A DNA stretch of 64,000 nt from Chondrus crispus (taxonomy: Eukaryota; Rhodophyta; Florideophyceae; Gigartinales; Gigartinaceae). The stretch is taken from the NCBI RefSeq assembly GCF_000350225.1, contig NW_005179334.1:186001-250000 (forward strand), given 5' to 3'. Shown here one piece after another: positions 20,484-31,215 of this stretch (position 1 is its first letter; every line of letters begins with the position of its first letter). The position numbers and the translations under genes were made by a program. The notes under the pieces are model-generated. The model had not been told where the DNA came from. It saw only the letters and a program-made list of their open reading frames with translations, and made no database searches.

Positions 20484-21460
20484 AAGACGAACCTATTTGT
20501 ACTGCAAAACTCGAAGATGGTCTGTATATTCTCAAAGATATAGTCACAGAGGAAACGGCAGACATTGCAGTGGGAAGCACTGCGGGAGAAGAGCTCTGGC
20601 ATTGGAGGTTTGGTCATGTTTACCTTCGGACATTGAAAGAAATGGAAAAGCGTGGCGCAGTGACCGGAATATCTTTCACAGACACTCCTCAGAATGATGT
20701 AGTCTGTGCTCCGTGTGTGGAAGGGAAACAGTCTCAACTATCATTGTACGCCAAGATGGATACAGCGACAAAACCGGGAGATGTGATTTTTACTGATGTG
20801 TGTGGTCCACTTCCAACTCCAAGTTTGGGCGGCAAGTCATTCTTCACAACGTTTAGTGATTCTTTCTCCTCATTTAAGGATGTTTTCCTTATGGCGACTA
20901 AAGGGGATGCACTGGAATGTTTCAAATCATCCCAAGCCAAATTTGAACGGAAGTACGACTGCCAAATCAAATTGATATACTTTGATAATGGCGGAGAGTA
21001 CCTAGGCATGTTAAAATACCTTGAGAAAGAAGGAATAGAGTGGGAGTCGTCCGCACCGTATACACCGCAGCAAAATGGTGTCTCAGAGAGACTCAATAGC
21101 ACTTTGATGGAAATGGCACGTTCCATGCTATCACATGCTGGTCTACCGGATAAATTCTGGGGAGAGGCCGTATGCACAGCCAAATCTATTCGCAATGTCA
21201 CAGCTGGTCAAACGAATGAAGGGCGGACCCCTATAGACATACTGACTGGCAAAGTCCCACATGTCGGCAATCTGCGTTGCTTCGGTTGTGAGATATGGTG
21301 CTTTGTGTCTAAAAGGAAGAAGCTTGATGCGAAATCTAGAAGAGGAATCTTACTACGGGGTCTTCCGCATCGAAACTACAGAGTTTGGGATATAAAGAGT
21401 GGGAGCATTTTTCACGTGCGGCATGTCAAAATTAACAAATCTGTCTTCCCTGGAAGGTAA
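20480..21460 (+). CDS. copia lineage 2 integrase segment
   Basis: 326 codons. Zinc-binding HHCC (HWRFGHVYLRTL ... CAPC), then core FTDVCGP (Asp), FDNGGEY (Asp) and YTPQQNGVSERLN (Glu), all present. It ends at VFPGR followed by TAA; the older relic at 53.1 kb remains open here, so this end is a derived frameshift shared with the 61-kb copy. Confidence 0.85.
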   Translation: MKDEPICTAKLEDGLYILKDIVTEETADIAVGSTAGEELWHWRFGHVYLRTLKEMEKRGAVTGISFTDTPQNDVVCAPCVEGKQSQLSLYAKMDTATKPGDVIFTDVCGPLPTPSLGGKSFFTTFSDSFSSFKDVFLMATKGDALECFKSSQAKFERKYDCQIKLIYFDNGGEYLGMLKYLEKEGIEWESSAPYTPQQNGVSERLNSTLMEMARSMLSHAGLPDKFWGEAVCTAKSIRNVTAGQTNEGRTPIDILTGKVPHVGNLRCFGCEIWCFVSKRKKLDAKSRRGILLRGLPHRNYRVWDIKSGSIFHVRHVKINKSVFPGR

Positions 21461-21511
21461 TGGGAACAGACAGCGATAAAGAGTGGACTACTGTACGACT
21501 GGATTAATAAT

Positions 21512-23327
21512 ATGGGAACCCACGAGTATGATTTGGAAGATGGTCATATGGAAGAGGCAAACGAGCTTCAGGCTTCTCACTTGCCGACTATGGGAAATAA
21601 TGCAGAAGAGATAATCTCCACAGTCGAAACCCCTACAGAACAGAACCTGACTTACTATCCCAATGCTGTCGATACTGAGGTTGAGGGCGACGGTAGGAGA
21701 TATCCCACAAGAGTTCGCAACCCGCCTGAGAGGGTAGGTAGTGAGTTCAACACACTGGTCGTTTCCGCATATACAAATTATGAGAAAACACCAACCAGTC
21801 TCGCCGAAGCTCTTCTTAGCAAGAATCGCTCCAAATGGATTGCTGCTGTTGAGGAGGAGATTCTGTGTTTAGAGAGAAATGATACCTGGAAAGTTGTACA
21901 ACTACAGCTCAGTGCTAGGGCAATTGACTCGAAGTTGGTTAATGTCTTGAAACTCAAGGCAGATGGGTCCGTGGACCGCTACAAGGTAAGACTTGTGGCG
22001 AAAGGATTTCAAGAGGGACACGTGTATAACGAGTATGCTCCTGTCGTGGATTTCTCTACAGTTCGTCTCGTCCTTGCAATTATGAGTCAACACGGAGTGT
22101 TTATACATCAACTTGATGTCAAGTCTGCGTTCCTTCATGGCAAGCTGGATGAAGAGGATAACTTGTACCTTAATCCACCAGAGGGACTTGAGCTAGGTAT
22201 AAACAGGGGCCAGACTCTAAAGATGCAAAAAGTTATGTATGGCTTTAAGCGTGCTCCGAAGATATGGAGCAAAACATTGAACTCAGAAATGCACCCCCTC
22301 AAATTTTTGCAGCTTAAATCTGAAGAGTGTTTCTATTTTATTGACATCGAAGGAAGCTCAGTGTACGTCCTCGTCTATGTTGACGACGTCCTCGTTGTCA
22401 GAATTACTGAGGGAGCAGTTCTTACCGTCAAACAAATGCTGATGAATGACTTTCCAATGACTGATCTCGGGGTTGCAAAATCATTCCTCGGTGTGGAGTT
22501 TGTTTATACTTCTAAAGGTGTATCTCTACGTCAAGAGTACTACATAAAGAAAGTTCTGGAGGTCTTCGCAATGGCTGATTGTAAACCTGTCAGCACTCCG
22601 CTTTCGCCTGAGAGAAACAAGGACCAAGGACAAACGATGAAACGCGATCCTAGCATAGATCGCTACAGAGAAGCAATTGGTGCTCTCTTATACATATCAA
22701 CTTGAACTAGACCGGATATTTCGGCTGCCGTCCGGATACTTGCCCGTAGGTGTGAAGACCCGAACCAAGCAGATTGGATCGGGGTGAAACGCATAATGCG
22801 ATATCTAACGGGACGGCCTCCCTTGGGCTGCATTTCAAGTGGAGAAAAGACGCGCTTCCCCCTATTGTCGAGTCATTCGCAGACGCTGATTGGGCGGGTG
22901 ATGTATCAGACAGGAAGTCAACTAGTGGAATCGTAGTGACAGTGAATGGCACACCTGTTGTTTGGAAGAGCAAGAAACAGGGAGGGGTTGCCCTGTCCTC
23001 AACGGAGGCCGAATTCATCTCGATATCCGAATGTGTCAAAGCGACAAAATGGCTCAGGATGATTCTCAAGGAACTAAGCCTGCTCTCGGATTTTCATACT
23101 GTCCTTTATGAAGACAATACAGGGGCAATCAAGTGGGCATCAGGAGAGAAAATGCCAAACATGTCCACATCTGGTTTCACTTCGTGAGAGAGGCAATAAT
23201 GGACTGCAGTATCAATGTGTGCTACTGTCCTACTAGTGAGATGATTGAAGATGCACTCACGAAGGGTCTGTGCGCCCCTCGTACGCTGCATCTTCGACAA
23301 AAGGTACAGATACAAGAATGTGAGTAA
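21512..23327 (+). pseudogene. copia lineage 2 reverse transcriptase/RNase H, broken
   Basis: RT motifs QLDVKSAFLHGKL, VMYGFKRAP and the catalytic VYVDDVLVV are intact to 22705. There a TGA replaces the CGA seen in the 63-kb copy, a CpG transition. RNase H follows (ADADWAGDVSDRKSTSG, STEAEF), then a frameshift near 23160 and the tail to 23327. Confidence 0.85.
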
Positions 23328-23346
23328 CAATCCCATTAAGGAGGAG

Positions 23347-23666
23347 TGTTGCGGGCAGTAATGCTCTTGCAAGTATACAGTACGACAATGATTGCTTTGG
23401 TATAACAATGCTCTCACTACAAATGGGACAAAGGGAAGGCGACAAGCCTTAGGAGGTTGGCAACATACTGCTCCTGATTGTCATGGGAAATGCGTATACC
23501 TCTTTGGCCGTCGGAACAGTTGATTGACCGAATGGGAACTCTATCAACACCCTTTTCCAGTATTAGAGCTACAAGCAACCTAAACAGTATATAAGCAGAA
23601 CGCGCTCAACCCAATAAAGAATACAGGGTAGACAGAACCCCAGCTACACCACTTCTCGTCTCAGTA
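23347..23666 (+). repeat. 3' LTR of copia lineage 2
   Basis: It follows the purine tract AAGGAGGAG (23338-23346). Nearly the same as the 5' LTR and followed by TAGCT. Confidence 0.88.
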
Positions 23667-23671
23667 TAGCT

Positions 23672-24093
23672 TATGGGTCGGAAGGGAACAGTGCGGGCTC
23701 ATGAGCTTGAAATGTGGTTCAAATTAGTGTCGCTATAACGGTAAATACGATTCTATCTGGACCGATTATTGTGGAGAAACATTATTTCCTTGTCCACTCC
23801 GCCGCCCTGCAAGTAATCTTGTGTCAAACGAGTGTGATATGCTGACTTTCAACCGCTCCGTATCTTTTGCTCATACATCTGGGAAGATAGTCAGTCACAT
23901 TTAGGTGTTTTTTGGCCTCTATTGTGCGAAGGCAATTCGAGTAAACATGTTTTGACGTGGGTAGCGGTCGGGATGGGAAGAAGACTAAAAAGTTAGTCTG
24001 TTTCATTGTCTCTATGGTCGAGCTGAACGACAGCCTTTTTGTTATGTGATATGGCAAACATGTCAGCCTGCATGGCACCGGAGAGGTCGTCAA
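23672..24093 (+). repeat. detached upstream flank of zinc-finger gene B
   Basis: This block matches 49320-49740 in reverse complement, which lies upstream of zinc-finger gene D. It stops exactly at the copia lineage 3 LTR. The continuation (TCGCATTTCCTTCTTAT...) resumes at 41132 right after the other LTR, so it is the original upstream flank of copy B, split by the insertion. Confidence 0.8.
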
Positions 24094-24188
24094 TGTCTGA
24101 CCGCACAGGACAGCCTGTCCTATAAAGGGCAGACTTAACCCACGAGCGACGACGAGTAAACGAGGATTCATCGGTCTTCTGTTCATAA
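24094..24188 (+). repeat. 5' LTR of copia lineage 3 (95 bp, short form)
   Basis: It starts TGTCTGACCGCACAGGACAG and ends before the primer site. It includes a CCTATAAAGG TATA-like site at about 24119-24128. It lacks the 42-bp block of the 3' LTR. Confidence 0.8.
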
Positions 24189-24200
24189 GGGTTATGGGCA
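24189..24200 (+). other. primer-binding site (initiator tRNA-Met anticodon loop type)
   Basis: GGGTTATGGGCA abuts the LTR and is complementary to TGCCCATAACCC, an initiator tRNA-Met anticodon arm. Here the ATG in the site opens only a nine-codon frame; gag starts at 24402. Confidence 0.65.
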
Positions 24201-24401
24201 CCCTTCGCTACTCTGCATAACACGACATCCCTACCACCCTAGATCAACAACAACAATCTCGACAACGACAAAACAAACCGATCCCTCCCTCTGCGGAGTA
24301 GCCCCAGGCTAAACCATAACCATCACCTCACGTACACACCTCCACCGACACAACTCACGAACCCGACACGAGACACTCACACACACCACTACACCAACAC
24401 A

Positions 24402-25139
24402 ATGGAAAAACGACCCGACATCCCAAGAACAGACCTCAAAAACAATGGCCCCTGGGTGGTGTCCACCTGCGCAGCAGCACACACCATCGGAGCCATTGCA
24501 GACATCACAGGCAACCCCCTACCCCCGCAAGACCCAACCGAACTCACCACATTCCACAAGAAAAAGAACTACCTTCTTGGAAAATTAATTACGTCCATAC
24601 CCCCCGAAATCGCCAATCTCATCCTCACGCCAGCCAGTGATCCCACTCCCCACGATCTTTTGCAAGCTGTCACCTCCCACCTCGACACCACAAAAGCATC
24701 AGATCACAAGTACGTAAAGCAACTTGCAGAGCAAGCCCACTACAAACCCGAAATGACGCTAGAAGAGTACATCAACGCCCACAAAAAGATTCGGACAAAG
24801 ATGATAGTAGCCCGGTTCCCAGACATCTCTGACCCCAAGACTACCGTCGAGTTTCTCATAGACAGTCTGAGATTCAACCCAGCTACAGCCACCATAGGAG
24901 GGCAGCTCAACGCCCTCGATCCCAAAGACATCAAAGACGTCGTACATAAGTTCAATCGCTTATATCTGTACCGACGATCATCCCTCCCTAAACCATCAAT
25001 CATGCATGGCGACATTGGTCCCGCTAACTCATTCAGAAACAGGAAACCCTCTCCATGGTACACCCGCCGGCGCCAACACAACCTACCGGTGCTGAAAATC
25101 CGTTTCGCTTCCACATGTCCCGAGGCGTCACTCGACTGA
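24402..25139 (+). CDS. copia lineage 3 Gag
   Basis: 245 codons from ATG 24402. It shows copia Gag features (FHKKKNYLLGKLITSIPPEI, MTLEEYINAHKKIRTKM, TTVEFLIDSL). The latter blocks parallel TLDDYIARHRAIRTRM of lineage 1, so the two lineages are related. It shifts frame near 25040 and has no zinc knuckle. Confidence 0.75.
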   Translation: MEKRPDIPRTDLKNNGPWVVSTCAAAHTIGAIADITGNPLPPQDPTELTTFHKKKNYLLGKLITSIPPEIANLILTPASDPTPHDLLQAVTSHLDTTKASDHKYVKQLAEQAHYKPEMTLEEYINAHKKIRTKMIVARFPDISDPKTTVEFLIDSLRFNPATATIGGQLNALDPKDIKDVVHKFNRLYLYRRSSLPKPSIMHGDIGPANSFRNRKPSPWYTRRRQHNLPVLKIRFASTCPEASLD

Positions 25140-25149
25140 GACACACGGA

Positions 25150-26615
25150 TCAAGAGTGCAACCATCCAGCCCACCTCGTCAACGATACAACCGTCCAGCA
25201 AAACGTTCCAAACTCCTCAACACAGCCCGTATCACACAAGGCCAGGTCAAGCACGCACAAGACCCAGACGCAGGACACACCGACATGCTCAACCAAGCGC
25301 CCGGAGTCGATTTTCTTGAAGATTACTGTACGTATATCCTTGACTCGGGAGCACACCCGTCCCACATGCAAACACTCTCCTCACTACACAACCCTCGACC
25401 AGCCCCGACCAGAACCAAAACGGCCACTAACCAAACTGTACCCTGTACACACATCCGACAGACGACGATACGGACGAATAAGGGTCACCCCCTGAAGGAC
25501 GCCGCCGTCGTATCACCTGGAGTCACCAGCAATCTCCTCTCTGTCAGATCCATATCTCGAAAACATGGCAACGTGTTATTCACACAAGATGTAGCCTAAA
25601 TATTAGACAAAAATTCACGTGGCACTGTCATTGGCACGGCGCAATAGGACTCTCCGATCCAAGCGTATGCATGGAAATCAATCCCAAAACTACAAGCCAG
25701 AGCAGCCCACACCAGGCCAATTCCCAAACCACCAACGAAAAAGGCACAGCAACATACACCCAAATCCACTGCAACCCCCCTCATGACGAGCAACGCCGCA
25801 CCCACCGGCCTCACACAGTCACGGGATCACACACCAAAATCCATTAAATCGACACCAGCGCCCCACATACCAGAAATATCCTGTAAGACAGGCGACAGAA
25901 TCTTACATGGCTGGCATCTCAAACTCAACTACGCCCCCTCCGCAAAATACAAAATATCGCAAAAAGTAAAACGGTACACGGCCTTCCAGTATCACTGGCA
26001 ACCACAAAATTCGCATATCGTGCTCGACATGCTCGCACGCCAAACAACGACCAGCACGCCACACGCCCGCGTCCCACCACTATGCCACCGGCGAATATAT
26101 CAGTTCAGACACATGCGGACCGATCCACCCCCGATCTACGCATGGAAATCTACACTGCCCTACGTACATCGACGCCGCCTCACGGCACGTCATACTGTAC
26201 TTCCTCAAATCACGGACTGAAGTCGGCATCATCATGCCTCAATTCTTTGCCAAGTCAAACACCGCAAAAGTCTCCCCAAAATATACCGCACCGACAACGC
26301 CCGAGAATTCAAATCCAATCACGCGCTCCAAACCTACGCCGCTCTAGGAATACAGTACGAAAGCAACACACCTCACCAACCTCAAGAAAATTCCATCGCC
26401 GAAAGACTTAATCAAACCCTCATGAATGCGGCAAGAGTTACACCACGCAAACCTACCTGCAACATACTGGGAAGACGCGATACGAGACGCTGCCTCCAAG
26501 TACAACATCCTACCTCATGGCGCAACAAACCAAGCGCCTTACACGCTGTGGCCCAACCAATCGGCGCCCACAAAATGCCGAAAATTCATCACTGCATCTT
26601 CGTTTTTAAATTTGG
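25150..26615 (+). pseudogene. copia lineage 3 protease and integrase, degraded
   Basis: Protease YILDSGAHPSHM lies at about 25335. The block SNLLSVRSISRKHGN parallels lineage 1. Integrase remnants follow in shifting frames: DTCGPIHPRS (about 26110), a DNAxEF-like site (about 26295), and ATYWEDAIRDAASKYN (about 26460). Homology stops near 26610. Confidence 0.7.
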
Positions 26616-26853
26616 ACAATAATTTTATCGCCGAAATTTGATAATTACATTGCAAACATTACACTAGTGGGAGCGTTGGACAGCAACATCGAATTTCGTG
26701 GTCTGCAGCTGCCATAATTGGCACTCTTACTCGATTTTCACAGGGCACTGCAAAACGATGTGGTAGAAGCAGTTGTGCATCAGATAAATTAAGTTTGTTT
26801 CATCGGGAAATCATAACTTGGATGATAATTTTATCGTCCTCCTCAAATCCTGC

Positions 26854-28140
26854 CTACTCATTATCATTACGGAGCAGCTCGTCCCACATATCGTCATTTC
26901 CAAGGCCTCCAATTTCCTGGCAACGTTGTTGGCCTTGCGTTACAACAAACGGCAAGCAAATTTCCAGCCATCCGAATACCTCCTCTGATTGACACAAGGC
27001 TTGCGACCAAGCTCTCCCACCCAGCTCTACAGCTCTCTTCCATATGATGGCGAATGCCTTTGTCTCAGGGCAAATCTTAGTTAAGGGGGGCAGAGGGAAA
27101 GATTCCTTTCGTAGCCGATGTCGGTAACGACCGTCTATCCTGTTCCATTCCCTCGTCTTTCTGCTTAGAACTGGGAGAAGTGGATCTACTTTTCCAGTAG
27201 CTGCGTTGATTGACGCTGCTGCACTTCTAGATTGAGGATAGATCTGTGGCCTGGAATCCCCGCAACTTGTACCAGGGAAGAAGTGCGCAGGACTGCACTC
27301 ATCCTTCTCGTCGAAGCAATAGGTACCAAGAAGCCTTAGAAGCTCGCCTTGAGGTCCTTTGCCACACTTCCTGGCCATTTCCTTCTTGTCCGATGAAGAA
27401 GAAATACCGATAATGTCGCACATATGGGAAAATGTCTTGAACAATATGCGAAATTCCGAGCTGTGTTGCAGTGGCAGTTGTGTGTATGAGAATCCAGGAA
27501 AGAAAAACACTGAATCCGAGCCAGAACTTGCTCTTACATGGAGTGAGAGGCTCTCAAATTGTCGCAGAGTGCATTCTACACGAGCCCGTATAACCCCGGC
27601 ACGGATCCCGTCAACGCAGCGCATCGAATGATCCTGTTCAGGATCATCTTTTTTTCTCTTTAGAGAAGCTGTGAGCGCTTGTCTTATACCTCCCTGCATC
27701 TTTACAGCCAGTCTTTGACGAATGCGGGGTAGTACGCAACCAGCACTGACGCACTTAAAGTGTTGATCATCTGTCTTCCGCAAGGTTTCGAGATGGTTCG
27801 ACACCCTTACTAGCTCTCTTTTAATTTTTTCAACCTCTACAGCGAGGGCTGCGTGCCCAGCGCGAAGAGATTTCACGTCTACCTCGTTTTCGTTTCGCAT
27901 TCCTACTTCGCTCCTGTCCCTGTTCAAAGCTCTCCTTTTCTTTGGACCCGTGATGGCGAGACTGACATATTGAGAATTCTCAGCACCCCAGTTCTCATCT
28001 TCGGAGTTCGTGTCTGAAGCATCGGCATGCTCACTTCCGAATCTCCATTCGAGAGACAGGTTATCGTTTTTCTGGTTGTCACCTTTTTTGTCGTCATCAT
28101 TTGCTGAGCAGCGAAGCTTGTGTCTATCTAGAAAGTCCAC
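26854..28140 (-). CDS. unrecognised 428-residue protein of the insert
   Basis: Intact frame from ATG 28140. The N-terminal 100 residues are charged and probably disordered. A coiled-coil-like stretch (AALAVEVEKIKRELVRVSNH) sits at about 95-125. The rest is basic then mixed, ending in an acidic GGLGNDDMWDELLRNDNE tail. A preceding minus-strand frame (28404-28180) reads EVLWCLDNLPGMPDRWCTAEVL and could be a first exon; a short GT-AG gap would join the two in phase, but the implied intron is only about 36 nt. No family assigned. Confidence 0.55.
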   Translation of the reverse strand: MDFLDRHKLRCSANDDDKKGDNQKNDNLSLEWRFGSEHADASDTNSEDENWGAENSQYVSLAITGPKKRRALNRDRSEVGMRNENEVDVKSLRAGHAALAVEVEKIKRELVRVSNHLETLRKTDDQHFKCVSAGCVLPRIRQRLAVKMQGGIRQALTASLKRKKDDPEQDHSMRCVDGIRAGVIRARVECTLRQFESLSLHVRASSGSDSVFFFPGFSYTQLPLQHSSEFRILFKTFSHMCDIIGISSSSDKKEMARKCGKGPQGELLRLLGTYCFDEKDECSPAHFFPGTSCGDSRPQIYPQSRSAAASINAATGKVDPLLPVLSRKTREWNRIDGRYRHRLRKESFPLPPLTKICPETKAFAIIWKRAVELGGRAWSQALCQSEEVFGWLEICLPFVVTQGQQRCQEIGGLGNDDMWDELLRNDNE

Positions 28141-28179
28141 GAAATGAAATTGCTCTCCCCACGCGTTGCATGGTAAGTA

Positions 28180-28404
28180 TCAAATTACTCCTCTTCCGAG
28201 GTAGTCGTGTTCAGGTGGCCCGGAAACGTGCAATACCTCCGCCGTGCACCACCTGTCTGGCATTCCCGGTAAATTATCGAGGCACCATAGCACTTCGATA
28301 TAATCGCTTTTGCGCGGAACTTTGTAAAGATCTTTGCATGTTCGATTTTTCGGTTCGTAGGACATGAAAGGCAGCTCTTTCATATGTGGGTCGGGGACGG
28401 CCAT
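28180..28404 (-). CDS. short ORF or first exon upstream of the 428-residue gene
   Basis: 74 codons from ATG 28404, with the block YIEVLWCLDNLPGMPDRWCT. It ends 40 bp before the start of the next minus-strand frame. Its ATG is 72 bp from the divergent ATG at 28476, so a shared bidirectional promoter is possible. Confidence 0.35.
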   Translation of the reverse strand: MAVPDPHMKELPFMSYEPKNRTCKDLYKVPRKSDYIEVLWCLDNLPGMPDRWCTAEVLHVSGPPEHDYLGRGVI

Positions 28405-28475
28405 AACAGAATCAAAGTGGACCTGGATCAGATCTGATCATGAGGAGTTGTTGAATGCTGTAGACGAGTCAGACA

Positions 28476-29210
28476 TTGGAACATGATGAGAGTTGGGTTG
28501 AAAGTGACTTGAGTAAGATAAGAGGCGATGCTGAGTTGTTGCGTATAAATGAAATACCGGATCCAGCAGTGGATTCAATGCCATTGAGGCGGATTGAGGT
28601 AGGAATGAGTGTATGGCCAATGTATACCGGCAGATGTCGCACTGCTATTGGTAAAAGGGGATTTCGAGCCCACGTTCGGAGGTTCTGGCTGAAACTGAAA
28701 CGTTAAATTTAACACTGTTTGCAGGAACTCCGAAATCTTCCCTCCAAATATTTTGTACCAGTACGACAACGTTGGCGGGAAACAAGAATGCTGGTAACAT
28801 CATCAATATCACTTGTTACAGATTGTATTGACACAATATATAATGCTGATACGTCAGAGTGGGTCAAGAATAGACTACCAAGCATAGACTGCCCCACAAA
28901 TTGGCTCTCGTTCAAAAGTAGAACGATCATTGTGCCACCAGACAAACAAATTATGGCGCCTCGGAAATCCCGGTCTCGCAAAACTGCGGATAAGATGGCC
29001 AGTTACAAGGAAAAAATGAATTCTGAAAAAGAAAATGACTGTTTCGGCACACCAAGGACATCCCCGAGGAGCAAAAAGGCCAACACTTTGAGTGATGTAT
29101 CGACTCGTGTATCCGGGGAGGAAATCGAGGGGAAAGGTTATCGCTCTTCCCGGAAGGATTCTTCTGATAATTCTCTAAACAAAAAAAACGAGAGATCCTC
29201 TCCGAAATGA
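28476..29210 (+). CDS. first ORF of the ATGA-linked chain (probably two exons)
   Basis: ATG 28476 opens a short frame (MEHDESWVESD...). A strong acceptor (CACTGTTTGCAG, ending 28724) precedes the frame ELRNLPSKYFVPVRQRWRET that runs to TGA 29208-29210. A phase-0 donor (GAG|GTAGGA, about 28594) would join them. The C-terminal half is basic and serine-rich (APRKSRSRKTADKM). No family recognised. Confidence 0.45.
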
Positions 29211-29998
29211 CTCGTTTGGAAAGCGAACTAGTGATTCCCGACACTCCACCTCGACAGATGCAGGTTGCTGGGAGAAAGCGAACTCCCGCTCCACAAACTG
29301 TACCAAAAGGAGCAGAAGCCAGTCGTGATGGTTCTGAAGATTCTCAGAGGCCCTCTAAGAAACGCAAAGCATTTCATAACCCTGCTCACGGTGAAAAGGG
29401 AATTTTATTTGGTGATAGTCCACGTCAACAAGAGGAAGACGATGATAGGGACCCTACGTTGCTGCCATTAGCATTTTATGCCATGGATCATGACCACGAA
29501 ATGGTAGATATGGACCTGCTCGATCCTGATCCTGACTGTGCATCTTCCGTCCTTTGTTTCAAAAAAACCAATTGGATGCAAAGGGAATCAAGTTTAAGGA
29601 AAGCGAAATACAGTAACGAGCGTGGGTTTGCAAAGCCATCATCGAATTTTGACCCTGATCTGGAAATGCTATCCACATCTTCCCAAACCATTTCTCGTTT
29701 GTTCGAGTCGTTTAGAAAGAAGATTACAGACGAGGTTCGAGGCTTACACAGACATCAAAAGTCTGAGTTGGGTCAGATGAATGAGTCCTTGAAAACCGCC
29801 ATTCTGTCTGAAGTCAGGGACATGCGCGGCGTAGTCGAGATGCTATCCTTTGGTGGAAAGGTCTCCAGTTCTGGGAGGTCTGGTCTGAAGACGTCACTGA
29901 ATGAATGGGAGACGAAGTTGAACAAGCTCACGCCCAAAGCTGAAGTCATATTTAGTAAGGATGTTTTTCTCGGATTATATGCTACAACGGACCTATGA
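29207..29998 (+). CDS. second ORF of the ATGA-linked chain
   Basis: 263 codons. The ATG overlaps the previous stop as ATGA and shifts frame by -1. The N-terminal half has basic NLS-like RPSKKRKAF and acidic DDDRDP, MVDMDLLDPDPD stretches. A coiled-coil-like part (FESFRKKITDEVRGLHRHQK) is at about 165-210. No family recognised. It could equally be a continuation of the first ORF after a frameshift. Confidence 0.5.
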   Translation: MTRLESELVIPDTPPRQMQVAGRKRTPAPQTVPKGAEASRDGSEDSQRPSKKRKAFHNPAHGEKGILFGDSPRQQEEDDDRDPTLLPLAFYAMDHDHEMVDMDLLDPDPDCASSVLCFKKTNWMQRESSLRKAKYSNERGFAKPSSNFDPDLEMLSTSSQTISRLFESFRKKITDEVRGLHRHQKSELGQMNESLKTAILSEVRDMRGVVEMLSFGGKVSSSGRSGLKTSLNEWETKLNKLTPKAEVIFSKDVFLGLYATTDL

Positions 29999-31215
29999 AG
30001 GTTGTTGACACGTACAAAAGAGGTATTGGAGGCTATGCAAAAACATTGTCGGCAGCAGTGCAGGCTTTGTTGTTTAGCCTTCAGCCTAGAGACACCAAAA
30101 TCAACTTTGTAGAAGGGAATGGGAAACTTCACAGTGATTTCAAGTATTCCGTCGTCCAGAACACATTCTACAACGTCTGCAAGGACACGTTTGATATTTT
30201 CGCATCTCCGCTGTCGGGGCCTGTTCAGGCCACTGGTACTCTTTTGAATAACACTGCGAAGCGATGCCGCATCAACTGTCCATCCTGGCTAAAGGTAGGA
30301 TTCGTGACAGTGGATCACATCAATACTGCCCGCCGTATGACGGAGGAAGTGAACCAGTCGCGTAGAAGCAAGATAAGAGGAACTCCGAGCCCAGATGATG
30401 TCGCCAGCCATGGCGCTCTTCGCGTATACCGCCAGCTCGGCTGTCATCTACATAAGGGTAGAGAATATATGCGACCGTCATTTTTCCAAGATCTTGGATA
30501 TCTATTTGTGTTATGGAGCGACTTCGTCAACGATAATGATCAGAACAAAATGTCAATGCAGTTTGCTACCGGTAATGAAGTGCGCCTCAATCTAAATGAT
30601 ATTCCGAACACAGAAGTGTGTTCATTTGCTGCGACTCCCGAGACAGTGACGGATGTTCACACTGCTAACAAGACTCTGTTGAAATCCCTATTCTCTCAGT
30701 GGCCGGGATTGGTGTTGCATGTGCGACACGATGTTCATGTCACATCCGGTGGTGGGGCCCAGCGTAGACATTCCGGTGGAGAAAAGAGAAATCTTAATAG
30801 GCTGATCAACTTGATCGAGGTCGCTTGTGACGTTCTCACAGAGTACACAAGAGTCGGTAATATTGATATATTTTTACGCAGTCACAAGACCGCTCTTCAG
30901 TGTGTCATGATATTCGCTTTCATGATCAAGGAGTTAACTGTGAAGTTCATTGGTATGCGCAGTGCTATTATTTCGGGTGTTCCGAAACCCCAGGATGTTG
31001 TAGTTCACAATACCTCCCTCAAGGAATTCTTGCCTGGTGCGACAATCCAGGAAACGTACCTTAAAAGCAGGTGTCTACGTTTTGATGAAAAGATTTATGA
31101 GAGGCTCAATTTGCCAGAAGACGTCACCAATAGAGCGTCGAGAGAGGCCGCCGGAGAAGTGTTTGATGTAACGCAAATCGAGGAAAGTTCCGAGCTAGGT
31201 GTTGCCTCCATCTGA
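29995..31215 (+). CDS. third ORF of the ATGA-linked chain
   Basis: 406 codons. The ATG again overlaps the previous TGA (29995-29998), another -1 step. It is a globular-looking protein with aromatic and hydrophobic blocks (SFFQDLGYLFVLWSDFVND, VTVDHINTARRMTEEVNQSR, CVMIFAFMIKELTVKFIGMR). No catalytic motif recognised. The length and even codon use argue that it is a real gene. Confidence 0.6.
   Translation: MKVVDTYKRGIGGYAKTLSAAVQALLFSLQPRDTKINFVEGNGKLHSDFKYSVVQNTFYNVCKDTFDIFASPLSGPVQATGTLLNNTAKRCRINCPSWLKVGFVTVDHINTARRMTEEVNQSRRSKIRGTPSPDDVASHGALRVYRQLGCHLHKGREYMRPSFFQDLGYLFVLWSDFVNDNDQNKMSMQFATGNEVRLNLNDIPNTEVCSFAATPETVTDVHTANKTLLKSLFSQWPGLVLHVRHDVHVTSGGGAQRRHSGGEKRNLNRLINLIEVACDVLTEYTRVGNIDIFLRSHKTALQCVMIFAFMIKELTVKFIGMRSAIISGVPKPQDVVVHNTSLKEFLPGATIQETYLKSRCLRFDEKIYERLNLPEDVTNRASREAAGEVFDVTQIEESSELGVASI

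Larger units (their letters stand above)
18929..23666 (+). mobile_element. Ty1/copia element, lineage 2 (plus strand), TSD TAGCT
   Basis: LTRs of 320 bp at 18929-19248 and 23347-23666 differ at only a few bases, so insertion is recent. TAGCT is duplicated at 18924-18928 and 23667-23671. Order Gag, protease, integrase, RT, RNase H. Multiple stops and shifts break the coding region. A second copy occupies 59760-64000 and an old relic 51935-53335. Confidence 0.92.
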
